A stretch of DNA of 64,000 nt from Comamonadaceae bacterium OS-1 (GCA_027923965.1 AP026969.1:248001-312000), one strand, 5' to 3'; positions 46,097 through 57,598 are shown, counted from the first letter of the stretch. A program made the numbers and translations. The notes: a model not told the origin generated them from the letters alone.

Positions 46097-48814
46097 TCAG
46101 TCGGCCAGCGCGCGGGAAACCACCTCGCGCACGTCGTTGCTGAGATCGGTCTTGGCGGCCACGCGGCCCAGCGCTTCGCGGGCGGCGGTGCGGTAGGGTT
46201 CGGCCAGGTTTTTCCAGCGGTCCAGGGCGCGTGCCAGGCGGGCGGCCACTTGCGGGTTGATGCCGTCGAGCTCGATGACGCGCTCGCTCCAGAACACATA
46301 GCCCGCCGCGTCCTTGCGGTGGAAGGCACCGGGATTGGCGCTGCAGTAGCTGAACACCACGCTGCGGGCGCGGTTCGGGTTGCGCAGGCTGAAGTCGGGG
46401 TGCTTGAGCAGCTGGCGCACGGCGGGCAGGATGTCGCCGTTGCGGTCGGTGGCACCGGCTTGCAGCGCAAACCATTTGTCCAGCACCAGCGGCTCGTCCT
46501 TGAACAGGGCGTGGAAGCGGGGCAGGGCCTGCGCCGCCAACGGGTGGCCGCTGGAGACCAGGGCGCTCAGGGCGTTGAAGCGGTCGGTCATGTTGCCCGC
46601 GTCCTTGAAGCGCTGCAGGGTTTTGCCGGGCCAGACTGTGTCGCCACTGGCCTGCGCGGCCAGGCAGAGCTGGCTCAAGGCCATGCCAGTCAGGGCGCGG
46701 CGGCCACTGGACAGCGGGTCGGGCGAGTAGGCACCGGTGTCGCTGTAGGTGGCGTAGACCCAGGCCCAGTCTTCTGCCAGCGCCTGCGCCAGCTGGCTGC
46801 GCATGGCTTCGCGCACCGCGTGGATGCGCTGCGGATCGACCACGTCGAGCTGCTCGGCCAGGTAGGTTTCGGACGGCAGGGTCAGCACCAGTTCCTTGAA
46901 GGCGGCATCCAGATCGGGGTGGCGCAAAACGCTGCGCATGGCCTCAATATAGGCATCATTTAAGGCCTTTCCGCCAGTCGCATCTGCATTACTAGCTATT
47001 AAAGATATAGCAGAGCGCACGGCCAGGCGTTGCCCGGCTTCCCAGCGGTTGAAGGCATCGGTGTCATGCGCCAGCAGGGTCAGCAGCTGGGTGTCGGTGT
47101 AGTCGAAGGCTAGCACCACCGGGGCCGAGAAGCCGCGCAGGATGCTGGGCACGGGCTCGGCATCCAGGTTGACGAAGGTCAGCGTTTCTTCGGCTTCCGA
47201 CATCACGAAGGTGTAGGGCGCGGTAAGCGTGGAGCCGTCGGCGCTGTGCAGGGCGAGTTCGGTGCCGTCTTGTGCCAGCAGGCCCAGGCCGATAGGGATG
47301 ACGAACGGTTCCTTGGCGGCCTGGCCCAGTGTGGGCGCGCAGCTTTGCGCCAGTGTGAGCGTGTAGCTGCGCGAGGCTGCGTCATACACGCCAGAGGCCT
47401 GCACGCGCGGCGTACCGGCCTGGCTGTACCAGCGCTTGAACTGGGGCAGCAGGCGCGCCAGGTCGGACTGCGGATTGGCATCGGCGATGGCCTGGGCGAA
47501 ATCGTCGCAGGTCACGGCCTGGCCGTCGAAACGCTCGAAGTACAGGGCCATGCCCTTGGCAAAGCCGTCGCGCCCAGAGGTTTGACTCGCCGCTGAGGCG
47601 GCGAGGGTCTGCATCATCCGAACCACCTCGGCACCTTTTTCGTAGATGGTGACGGTGTAGAAGTTGTTGATCTCGATGTAGCTGTCGGGCCGCACCGGGT
47701 GGGCCATGGGGCCTGCATCTTCGGGGAACTGGGCGGTGCGCAGCACGCGCACGTCTTCGATGCGCTTGACGGCCTTGGCCGACGGGTCGCGGCACAGGTC
47801 CAGGCTGAATTCCTGGTCACGGAAGACGGTCAAGCCCTCTTTCAGGCTCAGCTGGAACCAGTCGCGGCAGGTGACGCGGTTGCCGCTCCAGTTGTGGAAG
47901 TACTCGTGGCCCACCACCGACTCGATGTTGGCGAAGTCGGTGTCCGTGGCGGTGGCCTGGTTGGCCAGCACGTACTTGGTGTTGAAGATGTTCAGGCCCT
48001 TGTTTTCCATCGCGCCCATGTTGAAGTCGCTGGTGGCGACGATCATGAAGCGTTCCAGGTCCAGCGGCAGGTTAAAGCGGGCTTCGTCCCAGGCAATCGA
48101 GGCCATCAGCGAATGCATGGCGTGCTCGGTCTTGTCCAGGTCGCCAGGGCGCACAAACACCTGCAGCAAGTGGTCTTTGCCATTGCGCGCGGTGATGCGC
48201 TGCTCGCGGCTCACCAGCTGGCCGGCCACCAGCGCAAACAGGTAGCAGGGCTTGCGGAACGGGTCTTCCCACTTGGCAAAGTGGCGGCCATCGTCCAGCG
48301 GGCCCTGGTCCACCAGGTTGCCGTTGCTCAGCAGCACCGGGTACTTGGCTTTGTCGGCGCGCAGCACCACGGTGTAGGTGGCCATCACGTCCGGGCGGTC
48401 CAGGAAATAGGTGATGCGGCGAAAGCCCTCGGCCTCGCACTGGGTGAAGAAGGTGTCGTTGCTGACGAACAGGCCCATCAGCTTGGTGTTCTTGATGGGC
48501 GCGCAGGTGGTGAATATCTCCAGATCAAACGCACCGTCGTCTACCGAGGGCAGGTTCTCCAGCACCAACTGGCTGCCTTCGATCTTGAAGGAGGCTCCCT
48601 GGCCGTTGACCAGCACGCGCGCCAGGTTCAGCTCTTCGCCGTCCAGGCGCAGCGCCTGGGCGGGCACGTCGGGGTTGCGGCGCATGCGCATCTTATTGAG
48701 CACGCGGGTTTTGGCCGGGTCCAGGTCAAAGCAGAGCTCCACCGTGTCGATCCAGAAAGCAGGCGCGGTGTAGTCGGCCCGGTGGATGGCTGTCGCCTGT
48801 CCTTCACGGTACAT
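46097..48814 (-). CDS. pepN: Aminopeptidase N (M1 family)
   Basis: 905 aa, slightly longer than E. coli PepN (870). The GAMEN motif (NMGAMENKGLNIF) and the zinc motif HEYFHNWSGNR with the later Glu (LKEGLTVFRD) are intact, so it should be an active broad-specificity aminopeptidase. Residues about 603-622 are encoded by an AT-rich copy of the dispersed repeat (46960-47011) that keeps the frame. The start overlaps the HAD gene end by 11 nt. Confidence 0.95.
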   Translation of the reverse strand: MYREGQATAIHRADYTAPAFWIDTVELCFDLDPAKTRVLNKMRMRRNPDVPAQALRLDGEELNLARVLVNGQGASFKIEGSQLVLENLPSVDDGAFDLEIFTTCAPIKNTKLMGLFVSNDTFFTQCEAEGFRRITYFLDRPDVMATYTVVLRADKAKYPVLLSNGNLVDQGPLDDGRHFAKWEDPFRKPCYLFALVAGQLVSREQRITARNGKDHLLQVFVRPGDLDKTEHAMHSLMASIAWDEARFNLPLDLERFMIVATSDFNMGAMENKGLNIFNTKYVLANQATATDTDFANIESVVGHEYFHNWSGNRVTCRDWFQLSLKEGLTVFRDQEFSLDLCRDPSAKAVKRIEDVRVLRTAQFPEDAGPMAHPVRPDSYIEINNFYTVTIYEKGAEVVRMMQTLAASAASQTSGRDGFAKGMALYFERFDGQAVTCDDFAQAIADANPQSDLARLLPQFKRWYSQAGTPRVQASGVYDAASRSYTLTLAQSCAPTLGQAAKEPFVIPIGLGLLAQDGTELALHSADGSTLTAPYTFVMSEAEETLTFVNLDAEPVPSILRGFSAPVVLAFDYTDTQLLTLLAHDTDAFNRWEAGQRLAVRSAISLIASNADATGGKALNDAYIEAMRSVLRHPDLDAAFKELVLTLPSETYLAEQLDVVDPQRIHAVREAMRSQLAQALAEDWAWVYATYSDTGAYSPDPLSSGRRALTGMALSQLCLAAQASGDTVWPGKTLQRFKDAGNMTDRFNALSALVSSGHPLAAQALPRFHALFKDEPLVLDKWFALQAGATDRNGDILPAVRQLLKHPDFSLRNPNRARSVVFSYCSANPGAFHRKDAAGYVFWSERVIELDGINPQVAARLARALDRWKNLAEPYRTAAREALGRVAAKTDLSNDVREVVSRALAD
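46960..47011. repeat. Dispersed AT-rich palindromic repeat inside pepN
   Basis: On the coding (minus) strand it shows GCTAT..TTTAATAGCTAGTAATGC and a GGCGG..AGGCCTTAAAT tail, an AT-rich island in a GC-rich gene, matching the intergenic family. Confidence 0.55.
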
Positions 48815-49493
48815 GGAGGGTCTCCAAAAAATTCGATTGCAAAAGTTCTTCGTAATTGTGCACAGTGGCGATGACGTGCGGCCCGGCCAGCTCTTCCGGT
48901 GTGTTGCTGGTGCAGATGGCCACGGCCCGCATCCCGGCCCTGCGTGCAGCTTCTATGCCAAAGGGTGCGTCTTCGAACACGATACAGTGCTCTGGCGCAA
49001 TGCCCAAGCGCTGTGCTGCTGCTAAAAAGATAGCGGGTGTGGGCTTGCCACTCAGGCCCTCGTCGCCGCGTGCAGTCGCATCGGGCGGCGGGTTCATCTG
49101 CAAATGGCCCAGCACGAATTCCACGTTGTGGATGTCGCCCGCCGTGCCCACCGCCACTTTCAGGCCCCGGGCCCGGGTGGCCTGGTAGAAGGCGGTGAAG
49201 CCCGGCACCTCTTTGAAGATCGGCCCAAAGATGTCGCGGTAGAGCTGCTCTTTCTCGTGCACCAGCGCCCAGGCGTGTGCCTCATCCATGTCGGGCTGGT
49301 CGAGGATCAGGCGCACGCATTCCAGGCCGGTGCGGCCCGTAGTGCGGCGCATCAGCTCGCCGATCTCCATGGCCACACCGTGCTTCTGGGCAAAGTCCAG
49401 CCAGGTGGAGGTGTGGTGCGGCATGGAGTCGACCATGGTGCCGTCCATGTCGAAGATGATGGCTTTGGTGGGTTGCGAGAGAAGAGCTTGCAT
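48804..49493 (-). CDS. HAD-superfamily phosphatase (phosphoglycolate phosphatase/beta-PGM-like)
   Basis: 229 aa. Motif I is FDMDGTMVDSMP; later motifs give a Thr/Ser (VGTAGD), Lys (SGKPTP) and Asp pair (VFEDAPFG). The start at 49493 overlaps the prfB stop (TAATG), so it is coupled to prfB; the frame remains open upstream but only over prfB. The substrate is unknown; the clade includes sugar-phosphate phosphatases. A short repeat copy (49003-49034) encodes part of the cap-proximal region. Confidence 0.88.
   Translation of the reverse strand: MQALLSQPTKAIIFDMDGTMVDSMPHHTSTWLDFAQKHGVAMEIGELMRRTTGRTGLECVRLILDQPDMDEAHAWALVHEKEQLYRDIFGPIFKEVPGFTAFYQATRARGLKVAVGTAGDIHNVEFVLGHLQMNPPPDATARGDEGLSGKPTPAIFLAAAQRLGIAPEHCIVFEDAPFGIEAARRAGMRAVAICTSNTPEELAGPHVIATVHNYEELLQSNFLETLHVP
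49003..49034. repeat. Partial dispersed repeat inside the HAD gene
   Basis: On the coding strand GCTATCTTTTTAGCAGCAGC and a GCGCT segment match the first half of the family pattern. Encodes AIFLAAAQRLG in frame. Confidence 0.4.
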
Positions 49494-50597
49494 TACACGC
49501 CTTGCTTGAGAGAGGCTTCGATGAAGATGTCCAGGTCCCCGTCCAGCACCTTCTGCGTGGCCGAGACTTCGACGTTGGTGCGCAGGTCCTTGATGCGGCT
49601 GTTGTCCAGCACGTAGCTGCGGATCTGGTGGCCCCAGCCTACGTCGGTTTTGGTGTCTTCCAGCTTTTGCTGGGCTTCTTGTTGCTTGCGCAGCTCGAAG
49701 TCGTACAGGCGGCTGCGCAGGCGCTTCCAGGCGACATCGCGGTTGCTGTGCTGGCTGCGGCCGTCCTGGCACTGGACCACGATGCCGGTGGGGATGTGCG
49801 TCAGGCGCACGGCCGAGTCGGTCTTGTTGATGTGCTGGCCGCCTGCGCCGCTGGCGCGGAAGGTGTCGGTGCGCACGTCGCTGGGGTTGATGTCGATCTC
49901 GATGGAATCGTCCACCTCGGGGTAGACGAACACGCTGGCAAAGCTGGTGTGGCGGCCGCCCGAGCTGTCGAATGGGCTTTTGCGCACCAGGCGGTGCACG
50001 CCGGTCTCGGTGCGCAGCAGGCCAAAGGCGTATTCGCCCTCGATCTTGATGGTGGCGCCCTTGATGCCTGCGGTGTCGCCGTCGGTGATGTCTTCCACCG
50101 TGGCAGTGAAGCCCTTGCGTTCGGCGTAGCGCAGGTACTGGCGCAGCAGCATGCTGGCCCAGTCGCAGGCTTCCGTGCCACCGGCACCGGCCTGGATGTC
50201 CAGGAAGCAGGGCAGGGGGTCGGCGGGGTTGTTGAACATGCGGCGGAATTCGAGGGCTTCGACCTCGGTGGCCAGGGCGGCGGTTTCGGTCTCGATGGTG
50301 ATCAGGCCGTCTTCGTCGCCTTCTTCTTTCGACATTTCGAACAGCTCGGTGTTGTCGGCCAGCTCACGGGTGAGTTTTTCCAGCGACAGCACCACCGCGT
50401 CGAGCGATTTCTTTTCTTTGCCCAGCTCTTGGGCTTTTTTGGGGTCGTTCCAGACGCTGGGGTCTTCTAGCGAGGCATTGACGGTGCGCAGGCGTTCGGC
50501 TTTGGCATCGACGTCAAAGATACCTCCGGAGGTCTTCCGTGCGCACGCTCAGGGTGCTGAGTTGGTTGCCAATGGTGTTGATACGTTCTGCGTCCAT
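49493..50597 (-). CDS. prfB: Peptide chain release factor 2, with programmed frameshift
   Basis: 367 aa after a +1 frameshift. The 5' part starts at ATG 50597 ([13 protein letters not shown]) and reaches CGG-AGG-TAT-CTT-TGA-C, where the internal Shine-Dalgarno-like CGGAGG and CTT-TGA-C signal direct the shift at 50514-50519. The main part carries SPF (stop-codon recognition, [10 protein letters not shown]) and GGQ (peptide release, [11 protein letters not shown]). It terminates UGA and UAA codons and autoregulates by this frameshift. First gene of the operon with HAD, pepN and fbp. Confidence 0.97.
50514..50519 (-). promoter_or_regulatory. prfB +1 programmed frameshift site
   Basis: Minus-strand CTT-TGA followed by C, 3 nt after a CGGAGG anti-SD helper, the conserved prfB recoding signal. 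Confidence 0.95.
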
Positions 50598-50888
50598 GAG
50601 ATTCTTCCTTGGGGTGTGCGCACCGGTCTGCTGCGGGGCACGGGGCTTCAACGCAGACAGGCGGGCATCGGGTGGCTAATCGCATATTTTCTCATGCCCC
50701 CGTACCCTGGTGAGGAGGGCGGTGTCGGTCCGAAACGTACGGCCCACCGCATGTTCCGACCCGTTGGCTTGGGCTGTCAAAAACAGCCTCTTTGAGGGGG
50801 CAAAGGACCACGGGCGGTGTTTTTTGAAACACAATGTATCTTAAAGGTAGCTTGCTGCCATCAGACTGAGCCCACCGAATGCGACTTG

Positions 50889-53840
50889 ATGCACACCACC
50901 GTTTTGCCCCGGACCGATGCCCACCATAGATTGAAAGCCAGCATAGTGGCCCTGGGGGTGTTGGCGCTAGTGTCCTTGGTCGTCACCATGGCGATGCCTC
51001 CGTTGACCAGCCTGACCCAGGGCCACACGGATATGTTGTCGGTGCATATCCTGATGGAGTTGTTTGCCATCATCATTGCCATGCTGGTGGTGTCGGTGTC
51101 CTGGCACACTTTCGACGCGCGGGAAGCGCGCTCGGCCAACATTCTGGTGTGCGGCTTCCTGATTGTGGCCTGCTGTGATCTGGTGCATGCGCTCTCTTAC
51201 GCGGGCATGCCGGACTTCCTGGCCCCCAGCGGCACGCCCAGAGCCATTTTTTTCTGGTTGATGGGACGCAGCTTCGAGGCCGCCACCATGGCCTTGGTGG
51301 CGGTGGAGTGGGTGCCGCCGTTGTCGCGCAGATTCTGGCTGGCCGTGGGCGTAGGGATTTCTGCGGGCCTGGTCTGGTTTGGCTCTTTTGCGCTAGATGC
51401 CTTTCCGGCGACTTTCGTGCCTGGGCGGGGTGTCACGGCGTTCAAGGCTAATTTTGAGTACGTGCTGTGCGTGTTGAACCTGGCCGTGGCCCTGGTGCTG
51501 TGGCGCCGTGCGGAACGCAGCGGCTTGCCCCGCCTGTACGTGCTGGCCTTGTCCAGTTTTGTGATGGGTGTGGGAGAGCTTTCGTTCACCGCCTACGTGG
51601 CTCCGTCTGATTTTCAGAATATTTTTGGCCATGCCTACAAACTGGCCGCCTATTTGCTGCTGTACCAGGCCACCTTCATCACCAGCATCCGCCAGCCTTT
51701 TGCGGATCTGCGGCAGTCCGAAAACAGCTTGCGGGCCAGTGAGAACCGCTACCACTCGGCCCTGGCTTCCTTGTCGGAAGGGGTGGTGGTGCAGGGCGCG
51801 AGCGGGGCCATTCTGACGGCCAACCGCGCCGCCGCGTCGATTCTGGGCTTGACGGTCGAGCAGCTCCTGGGGTTGAGCATGGAGGACCCGCGCTGGCGTG
51901 CCATCCAGCCGGATGGCCTTCCATGGCCTGCGGAGGCTTACCCCTTCCAGGTGACATTGCGCACCGGTCGGCCCAGCTCCAAGGTCACCATGGGCATTTA
52001 CAAGCCAGATGGGTCCCTGGTCTGGATTCTGGTGAATTCCGAGCCGATGGCGGTGCCAGGCGAAAGGTCGGCTCGGTCGGTGGTCACCTCATTTACCGAC
52101 ATCACCCTGCGCAAGGATGCCGAAACCCAGCTACGGATTGCGGCCATTGCTTTCGAGTCCCAGGAGGCGATGATGATCACCGATGCCAAGCATGTGATTT
52201 TGCAGGTCAACCAGGCGTTCGTTGAGAACACCGGTTACTCCGCACAAGAAGTGGTGGGCAAGACCCCGCGCATGCTCCAGTCGGGTCGGCATGACCGCGC
52301 TTTTTATGCGGCCATGTGGGAGGTGGTGCACCGCACCGGGGTCTGGCAGGGCGAGGTATGGGACCGGCGCAAGAATGGCGAGCAGTACCCCAATTGGCTG
52401 ACCATCTCTGCCGTCAAAGGGGCCGACGGCACGGTTACCCACTACGTGGGGGCGAATCTCGACATTTCCCGGCGCAAAGCCGCTGAGGACCAGCTCCACC
52501 AGCTATCGTTTTACGACCCCCTGACCCATCTGCCCAACCGCCGCCTGCTGTTGGACCGCCTGGGCCATGCCCTGGCCAACCATGCCCGCAGCCAGCGCCC
52601 GGGAGCGGTGTTGCTGATCGACCTGGACCATTTCAAGACGCTCAACGATACCCAGGGCCACGAGGTGGGCGACCGCCTGCTCATCCAGGTGGCCCAGCGG
52701 CTGCAATATGCGGTGCGCCAGGGCGATACGGTGGCCCGCCTGGGTGGCGATGAATTTGTGGTCTTGCTGGAAAGCTTTGATCCTGACAGCCTGCTGGCCA
52801 CGCAGATTGAAATTCGGGCAGAAAAAATTTGCCTCGCGCTGGACCAGCCCTACCAGCTGCAGCTCAAGCTGGAAGACGGCCAGCGCCAGACCATCGAATA
52901 CCACTCCACCGCCAGCATAGGTGTCACCCTGCTGGGCGGCAGCAACCACAACGTGGATGAGCTGCTGATGCAGGCCGACCTGGCGATGTACCAGGCCAAG
53001 AGTTCAGGCCGCCACGCCATACGCTTCTTTGACCCCGACATGCAGGCCCGCGTAAATGCACGCACCGTGCTGGAGACCGAGATGCGGATGGCGCTGCTCA
53101 AAGGGCAGTTCCTCTTGCACTACCAGCCCCAGGTGGACGGTGCGCAGCCGTGCCTCACCGGGGTCGAGGTGCTGGTCCGCTGGTTGCACCCCGAGCGTGG
53201 CATGGTGTCACCGGCCGACTTTATTCCGCTGGCAGAGGCCAGCGGCCTGATCCTGCCGCTGGGAGCCTGGGTGCTGAAAACCGCTTGCACCCAGTTGGCC
53301 GCCTGGGCGGGCCAGCCGCACCTGGCTGCTTTGACGCTGGCCGTGAACGTCAGTGCCCACCAATTCGCCCAGGCCGACTTCACCGACCTGGTGCTGGACG
53401 TGCTGGCGCAGACCGGGGCACCGCCCCAGCGTCTCAAGCTGGAGCTCACCGAAAGCACCCTGGTCAATAACGTCGAGGCCATCATCGCCAAGATGCTGCT
53501 GCTCAAGGCACACGGCGTGGGTTTTTCGCTGGACGACTTCGGCACCGGCTATTCCTCGCTGTCCTACCTGAAGCGCCTGCCGCTGGACCAGCTGAAAATC
53601 GACCAGTCGTTTGTGCGGGACGTGCTGACCGACCCCAACGACGCGGCCATCGCCCAGATGATCGTCGCCCTGGGCGGCAGCCTGGGCCTGGCCGTCATTG
53701 CCGAAGGCGTGGAAATCGAAGCACAGCGCCAGTTTCTGGCCAGCCACGGCTGCCATGCCTACCAGGGTTATTTGTTCAGCAAGCCCCTGCCTCTGGAGGC
53801 CTTCGAGGCATTGGTGCAACGCCGCATGGGCACCATTTAG
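50889..53840 (+). CDS. MASE3-PAS-GGDEF-EAL cyclic-di-GMP enzyme
   Basis: 983 aa from ATG 50889; a GTG at 50817 would add 24 residues that do not look like membrane protein. Seven or so N-terminal helices resemble MASE3 ([33 protein letters not shown]). Two PAS domains follow (about residues 285-420 and 425-540), then GGDEF ([11 protein letters not shown], about 618) with an I-site RQGD, then EAL with EVLVRW (about 757) and [10 protein letters not shown]. Both active sites look intact, so it may both make and degrade c-di-GMP. Stop overlaps the convergent MCP gene by 4 nt. Confidence 0.93.
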   Translation: MHTTVLPRTDAHHRLKASIVALGVLALVSLVVTMAMPPLTSLTQGHTDMLSVHILMELFAIIIAMLVVSVSWHTFDAREARSANILVCGFLIVACCDLVHALSYAGMPDFLAPSGTPRAIFFWLMGRSFEAATMALVAVEWVPPLSRRFWLAVGVGISAGLVWFGSFALDAFPATFVPGRGVTAFKANFEYVLCVLNLAVALVLWRRAERSGLPRLYVLALSSFVMGVGELSFTAYVAPSDFQNIFGHAYKLAAYLLLYQATFITSIRQPFADLRQSENSLRASENRYHSALASLSEGVVVQGASGAILTANRAAASILGLTVEQLLGLSMEDPRWRAIQPDGLPWPAEAYPFQVTLRTGRPSSKVTMGIYKPDGSLVWILVNSEPMAVPGERSARSVVTSFTDITLRKDAETQLRIAAIAFESQEAMMITDAKHVILQVNQAFVENTGYSAQEVVGKTPRMLQSGRHDRAFYAAMWEVVHRTGVWQGEVWDRRKNGEQYPNWLTISAVKGADGTVTHYVGANLDISRRKAAEDQLHQLSFYDPLTHLPNRRLLLDRLGHALANHARSQRPGAVLLIDLDHFKTLNDTQGHEVGDRLLIQVAQRLQYAVRQGDTVARLGGDEFVVLLESFDPDSLLATQIEIRAEKICLALDQPYQLQLKLEDGQRQTIEYHSTASIGVTLLGGSNHNVDELLMQADLAMYQAKSSGRHAIRFFDPDMQARVNARTVLETEMRMALLKGQFLLHYQPQVDGAQPCLTGVEVLVRWLHPERGMVSPADFIPLAEASGLILPLGAWVLKTACTQLAAWAGQPHLAALTLAVNVSAHQFAQADFTDLVLDVLAQTGAPPQRLKLELTESTLVNNVEAIIAKMLLLKAHGVGFSLDDFGTGYSSLSYLKRLPLDQLKIDQSFVRDVLTDPNDAAIAQMIVALGGSLGLAVIAEGVEIEAQRQFLASHGCHAYQGYLFSKPLPLEAFEALVQRRMGTI

Positions 53841-55405
53841 GAAGCCGCCAGGGCCCGTGGCCGGTGGCCCGCAGCGTGGTGGGTCAGCCGAAACACCGAC
53901 ACCGTGTGCACCAACTCCGCCGCCTGGTGCTTCAGGCTGTCGGCAGCGGCGGCGCTTTGCTCGACCAGGGCGGCGTTTTGCTGGGTGGTCTGGTCGATCT
54001 GGGTGATGGCCTCGCTGATTTGCGCCACCCCCTGGGTTTGTTCGCGGCTGGCGGCGCTGATGTCGCCCATGATGTCGGTGACGCGGCGGATGGAGGCCAC
54101 CACCTCCTGCATGGCGGCGCCGCTCTCATCTACCAGCGCCGAGCCCTGGGCCATGCGCTGCACGCTGGTCTGGATCAGGCCCTTGATTTCGCGGGCTGCA
54201 TCGGCGCTGCGTTGCGCCAGCAGGCGCACCTCGCTGGCCACCACCGCAAAGCCCCGCCCCTGCTCCCCGGCGCGGGCGGCTTCCACGGCGGCGTTCAGCG
54301 CCAGGATATTGGTCTGGAAGGCAATGCCGTCGATCACGCCCACGATGTCGCCGATCTTGGCCGAGGCCTGGGCGATCCCGGTCATGGTGTCGGCGGCCCG
54401 GGTAAACACCTCGGAGCCGCGCACGGCCACGCCAGAGGCTTGCAGGGCCAGCTGGTTGGCCTGCAGGGCACCGTCGGTGTTTTGCTGGATAGTGGCGCCC
54501 AGCTCTTCCATGCTGGCGGCGGTTTCTTCCAGGGCCGAGGCCTGGGCTTCGGTGCGCGCGCTCAGGTCGTGGTTGCCCATGGCGATTTCCTGGCTGGCGC
54601 TGGAGACGCTTTCGGCGCTGGCGCGCACGCTGCCGACCACGTTGGCCAGGCTGGCTTGCATGCTGTGCAGGGCGTTGAGCAGATCGGCCAGCTCGTCTTT
54701 GCCCGCCACGGGCTGGGCGGCGGTCAGGTCGCCGCTGGCCACCGACTGCGACACGCCCAGCGCATGGCCGATGCGGGTGGTGATGGTGCGGCTGAAACGC
54801 CAACTCGCCAGCATCACGGCCAGGCAGACCAGCAGCATCACCGCCAGGCTGATGGTGGTGGCGCGCTGGCCGTTCTGGGCGGCCAGGTCGGCTACGGCCC
54901 GGCTGTCGGTGGCAATGGCCTTTTCGGCCTCGTCCAGCAGCTTGGCGGGTTCGCGGTCCATGCCTTGCACCGCCTTGTCGCCCACCGTCGGGTCGAATTC
55001 GGCGGCCTTGAAGGCCTCGAAACCCTTGCGGTAAGCCGCGCCCATGGTCTGGTGGGACTGCGCAAAACGCTCGACCAGACCCCGCGCATCGCCCGGCGGC
55101 AGGGCCTGCTGCAGGGTGCTGGCGGCTTTGGCGATTTCACCCTCTTTGGTTTCAAACGCCTTCCAGTAGCGCGCCAGTTGCTCGGGGTTTTTGCCGCGCA
55201 ACAAGACGTTTTTCCACTCCTGCACCTGCACCTTGAAGTCATTGAGCAGATGCCCGATGGCGCGTTCGTTGCTGGAGCGGTCCTGCACCGTGGTCTGGTA
55301 GGTAGTCAGCGACTGGTTCAGCTGGTAGATGCCAAACAGCGCGGCGCACAGCACCAGCACCATGGCCGCGGCAAACGCCAGGGGAAGTTTGAGGCTCAGT
55401 TTCAT
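53837..55405 (-). CDS. Methyl-accepting chemotaxis protein
   Basis: 522 aa. Two membrane helices (about residues 10-30 and 190-208) flank a four-helix-bundle-like periplasmic domain; a HAMP region follows, then the signalling tip [20 protein letters not shown] and [14 protein letters not shown]. The class corresponds to the 36-helical-heptad E. coli Tsr type. The ligand is unknown. It has no che gene beside it. Confidence 0.93.
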   Translation of the reverse strand: MKLSLKLPLAFAAAMVLVLCAALFGIYQLNQSLTTYQTTVQDRSSNERAIGHLLNDFKVQVQEWKNVLLRGKNPEQLARYWKAFETKEGEIAKAASTLQQALPPGDARGLVERFAQSHQTMGAAYRKGFEAFKAAEFDPTVGDKAVQGMDREPAKLLDEAEKAIATDSRAVADLAAQNGQRATTISLAVMLLVCLAVMLASWRFSRTITTRIGHALGVSQSVASGDLTAAQPVAGKDELADLLNALHSMQASLANVVGSVRASAESVSSASQEIAMGNHDLSARTEAQASALEETAASMEELGATIQQNTDGALQANQLALQASGVAVRGSEVFTRAADTMTGIAQASAKIGDIVGVIDGIAFQTNILALNAAVEAARAGEQGRGFAVVASEVRLLAQRSADAAREIKGLIQTSVQRMAQGSALVDESGAAMQEVVASIRRVTDIMGDISAASREQTQGVAQISEAITQIDQTTQQNAALVEQSAAAADSLKHQAAELVHTVSVFRLTHHAAGHRPRALAAS

Positions 55406-55480
55406 ACATCACCGCTTTGCAGCGCCCATGTGGCCAAGATGCTTACATCTTGACACAAACGGCGTGTATACGCCATCTGC

Positions 55481-55545
55481 TGTAATGCTATCTAATTTGT
55501 AGCTTATTGCGCCCTATCCATAAGCATGAGCGGCCTAAAAGGCTT
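55481..55545. repeat. Dispersed AT-rich repeat downstream of the hydrolase gene
   Basis: Shows GCTATCTAATTTGTAGCTTATTGCGCC, then TATCCATAAGCATGAGCGGCC, matching the family order. It lies between the MCP promoter region and the hydrolase stop. Confidence 0.65.
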
Positions 55546-55548
55546 GGA

Positions 55549-56463
55549 TCAATTGGCCAGAAACCCTTCGACCAGCTGCGCCAAGGCTTCTGGCTGGTCG
55601 TGGTGCAGCATGTGTCCCGCGTCCTGGACGACCGCCACCGTGGCCTGGGGCACCGACTGCAGGCGCTGGTGGTACTCGGCCAGGGTGTAGCCCAGGCCCC
55701 AGCGGGCCAGGCTGTCGTCGGAGGCTTCCACCGACAGCGTGGGCGCGGTGATGCGCTGGTACACGGCCAGCGTTTCATCGACGCGAAAGAGCTGGGCGTT
55801 GCGCAGCTTGTGGGCCGGGTCGCCCAGGATCTGCCAGGGCCGGGTGCCGTCGTTCTGGATGGTGGGCTGCGACCAGTGCTGGGCCAGCCACTCGGCCTTG
55901 TCCAGGGGCAGGCGGGGGTTGGTCTTGACCAGGCGGCTGGCCACGCCGCGCAGGTCGGGGTAGGTTTTCAGGCGCATCTCGCCCTGGTGCAGGCTGTGCA
56001 GGCCGTCCATCCACTGGGCAAGGCGGCCCGGTGCCTGGGACGGCTTGGTGGCGGGCATGCCAAAGCCTTCCAGGTTCACCAGGCGGCGGATGCGCTCGGG
56101 GCGCACACCCGCGTACAACATGGCCACGTGGCCGCCCATGCTGTGGCCCACCAAATCCACCGCCTGGCCGGGGGCGTAGTGGTTCAGCAGAAAGTCCAGG
56201 TCGGCCAGGTAGTCGGGGAACCAGAAGCTGTCGGCCCCGCCGCTGCCGGTCTGGCCAAAGCCGCGCCAGTCGGGGGCCAGGATGTGGCGGTCTTGCACCA
56301 GGGCATCCACCATGAACTGGTAGCTGGCCGCCACGTCCATCCAGCCGTGCAGCAGCACCAGCGGCGGCTGGTCAGGGAGGGGCTGGCCCCATTGGCGTAC
56401 GTGGTAAGAAATGGTGCGGATGGGGATGAACTCGCTGCGCGAGGGGCGTTGGATGGCGTACAT
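55549..56463 (-). CDS. Alpha/beta hydrolase
   Basis: 304 aa alpha/beta-hydrolase fold. The oxyanion-hole HGWMD lies near residue 39, the nucleophile elbow is GHSMGG (about residue 106), and the catalytic His is in DAGHMLH near the C-terminus. The substrate cannot be told. It is divergent from the aldo/keto reductase gene, with 73 nt between starts. Confidence 0.88.
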   Translation of the reverse strand: MYAIQRPSRSEFIPIRTISYHVRQWGQPLPDQPPLVLLHGWMDVAASYQFMVDALVQDRHILAPDWRGFGQTGSGGADSFWFPDYLADLDFLLNHYAPGQAVDLVGHSMGGHVAMLYAGVRPERIRRLVNLEGFGMPATKPSQAPGRLAQWMDGLHSLHQGEMRLKTYPDLRGVASRLVKTNPRLPLDKAEWLAQHWSQPTIQNDGTRPWQILGDPAHKLRNAQLFRVDETLAVYQRITAPTLSVEASDDSLARWGLGYTLAEYHQRLQSVPQATVAVVQDAGHMLHHDQPEALAQLVEGFLAN

Positions 56464-56536
56464 ACCGCGATATTAGCCACAGCCATGTTGTAGGATGGAA
56501 AATTACCCTCTGACACACCTCTGACCGCACCGTCCC

Positions 56537-57598
56537 ATGAAAAAAATCCAACTCGGTCAAAGCGACCTGCAAGTCACCGCCGTTTGCCTGGGCACCATGA
56601 CCTTTGGCGAGCAGGTGGATGAAGCACACGCCCACGCCATCCTCGACCGTGCGCTGGAGCGCGGCGTGAACTTTGTGGACACGGCCGAGATGTATTCGGT
56701 GCCCGCCCGCGCCGAAACCTACGGTGCTACCGAAACCACCCTGGGCCATTGGTTCCGACAAAACCCCGGCGCGCGGCAAAAGACCGTGCTGGCCACCAAG
56801 GTGGCGGGCCCGGCGCGCGGCATGGGCTGGATCCGCAACGGCAGCCCCGACCTGACCCGCGCCGAGATCATCGATGCCTGCCACGGCAGCCTGCACCGCT
56901 TGCACACCGACGTGATCGATCTCTACCAGATCCACTGGCCGGTGCGCCATGTGCCCGCGTTTGGCGGCGTGTACTTCGACCCGGAAAAAGACCTGCCGGT
57001 CTCCAGCATCCACGAGCAGCTCGAAGCCCTGGCCTCGCTGGTCAAGCAGGGCAAGGTTCGCAACATCGGCCTGTCCAACGAAACCCCGTATGGCGTGCAC
57101 GAGTTTGTGCGCCTGGCCGAGCAGCATGGCCTGCCACGCGTGGCCAGCGTGCAGAACCCTTACTGCCTGATCAACCGCACGGTAGAAAATGGTCTGGACG
57201 AAACCCTGTACCGCCTGGGCGTGTCGCTGCTGGCCTACTCGCCACTGGGCTTTGGCCTGTTGACCGGCAAATACGATGCCTCCGGTACCACCGGCCCGGA
57301 CGCTCCCGCGGGCCGCATGTCCCGGTTCGAGTCGATGCGCAAGCAGCGCTGGGGCCGCCCCGAGTCGCTGGAGGCCGCGTGCCGCTACAACGCCCTGGCC
57401 CGCGCCAACGGCATGACCCCCACCCAAATGGCGCTGGCGTTTTGCCACTCCAAATGGCAGGTGGCCAGCACCATCATCGGGGTCACCTCGGTGGCGCAGC
57501 TGGACGAATGCCTGGACGCCTGGGGCAAAACCCTGCCGAGCGCGCTGCTGGCCGAAATCGACAAGATCCGCTGGGAACTGCGCGACCCGGCACAGTAA
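56537..57598 (+). CDS. Aldo/keto reductase (Tas-like)
   Basis: 353 aa TIM-barrel NADPH oxidoreductase. The catalytic set fits AKR: D and Y in NFVDTAEMYS, K in VLATKVAG and H in DLYQIHWP. Conserved NIGLSNETPYG and NPYCLINR follow. The protein resembles Tas. The substrate is unknown. Confidence 0.93.
   Translation: MKKIQLGQSDLQVTAVCLGTMTFGEQVDEAHAHAILDRALERGVNFVDTAEMYSVPARAETYGATETTLGHWFRQNPGARQKTVLATKVAGPARGMGWIRNGSPDLTRAEIIDACHGSLHRLHTDVIDLYQIHWPVRHVPAFGGVYFDPEKDLPVSSIHEQLEALASLVKQGKVRNIGLSNETPYGVHEFVRLAEQHGLPRVASVQNPYCLINRTVENGLDETLYRLGVSLLAYSPLGFGLLTGKYDASGTTGPDAPAGRMSRFESMRKQRWGRPESLEAACRYNALARANGMTPTQMALAFCHSKWQVASTIIGVTSVAQLDECLDAWGKTLPSALLAEIDKIRWELRDPAQ

Noticed and set aside
53864..55453. 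Long open frame antisense to the chemoreceptor gene
   Set aside because: Gly/Ala/His-rich shadow of the MCP gene, which has clear conserved motifs on the other strand.
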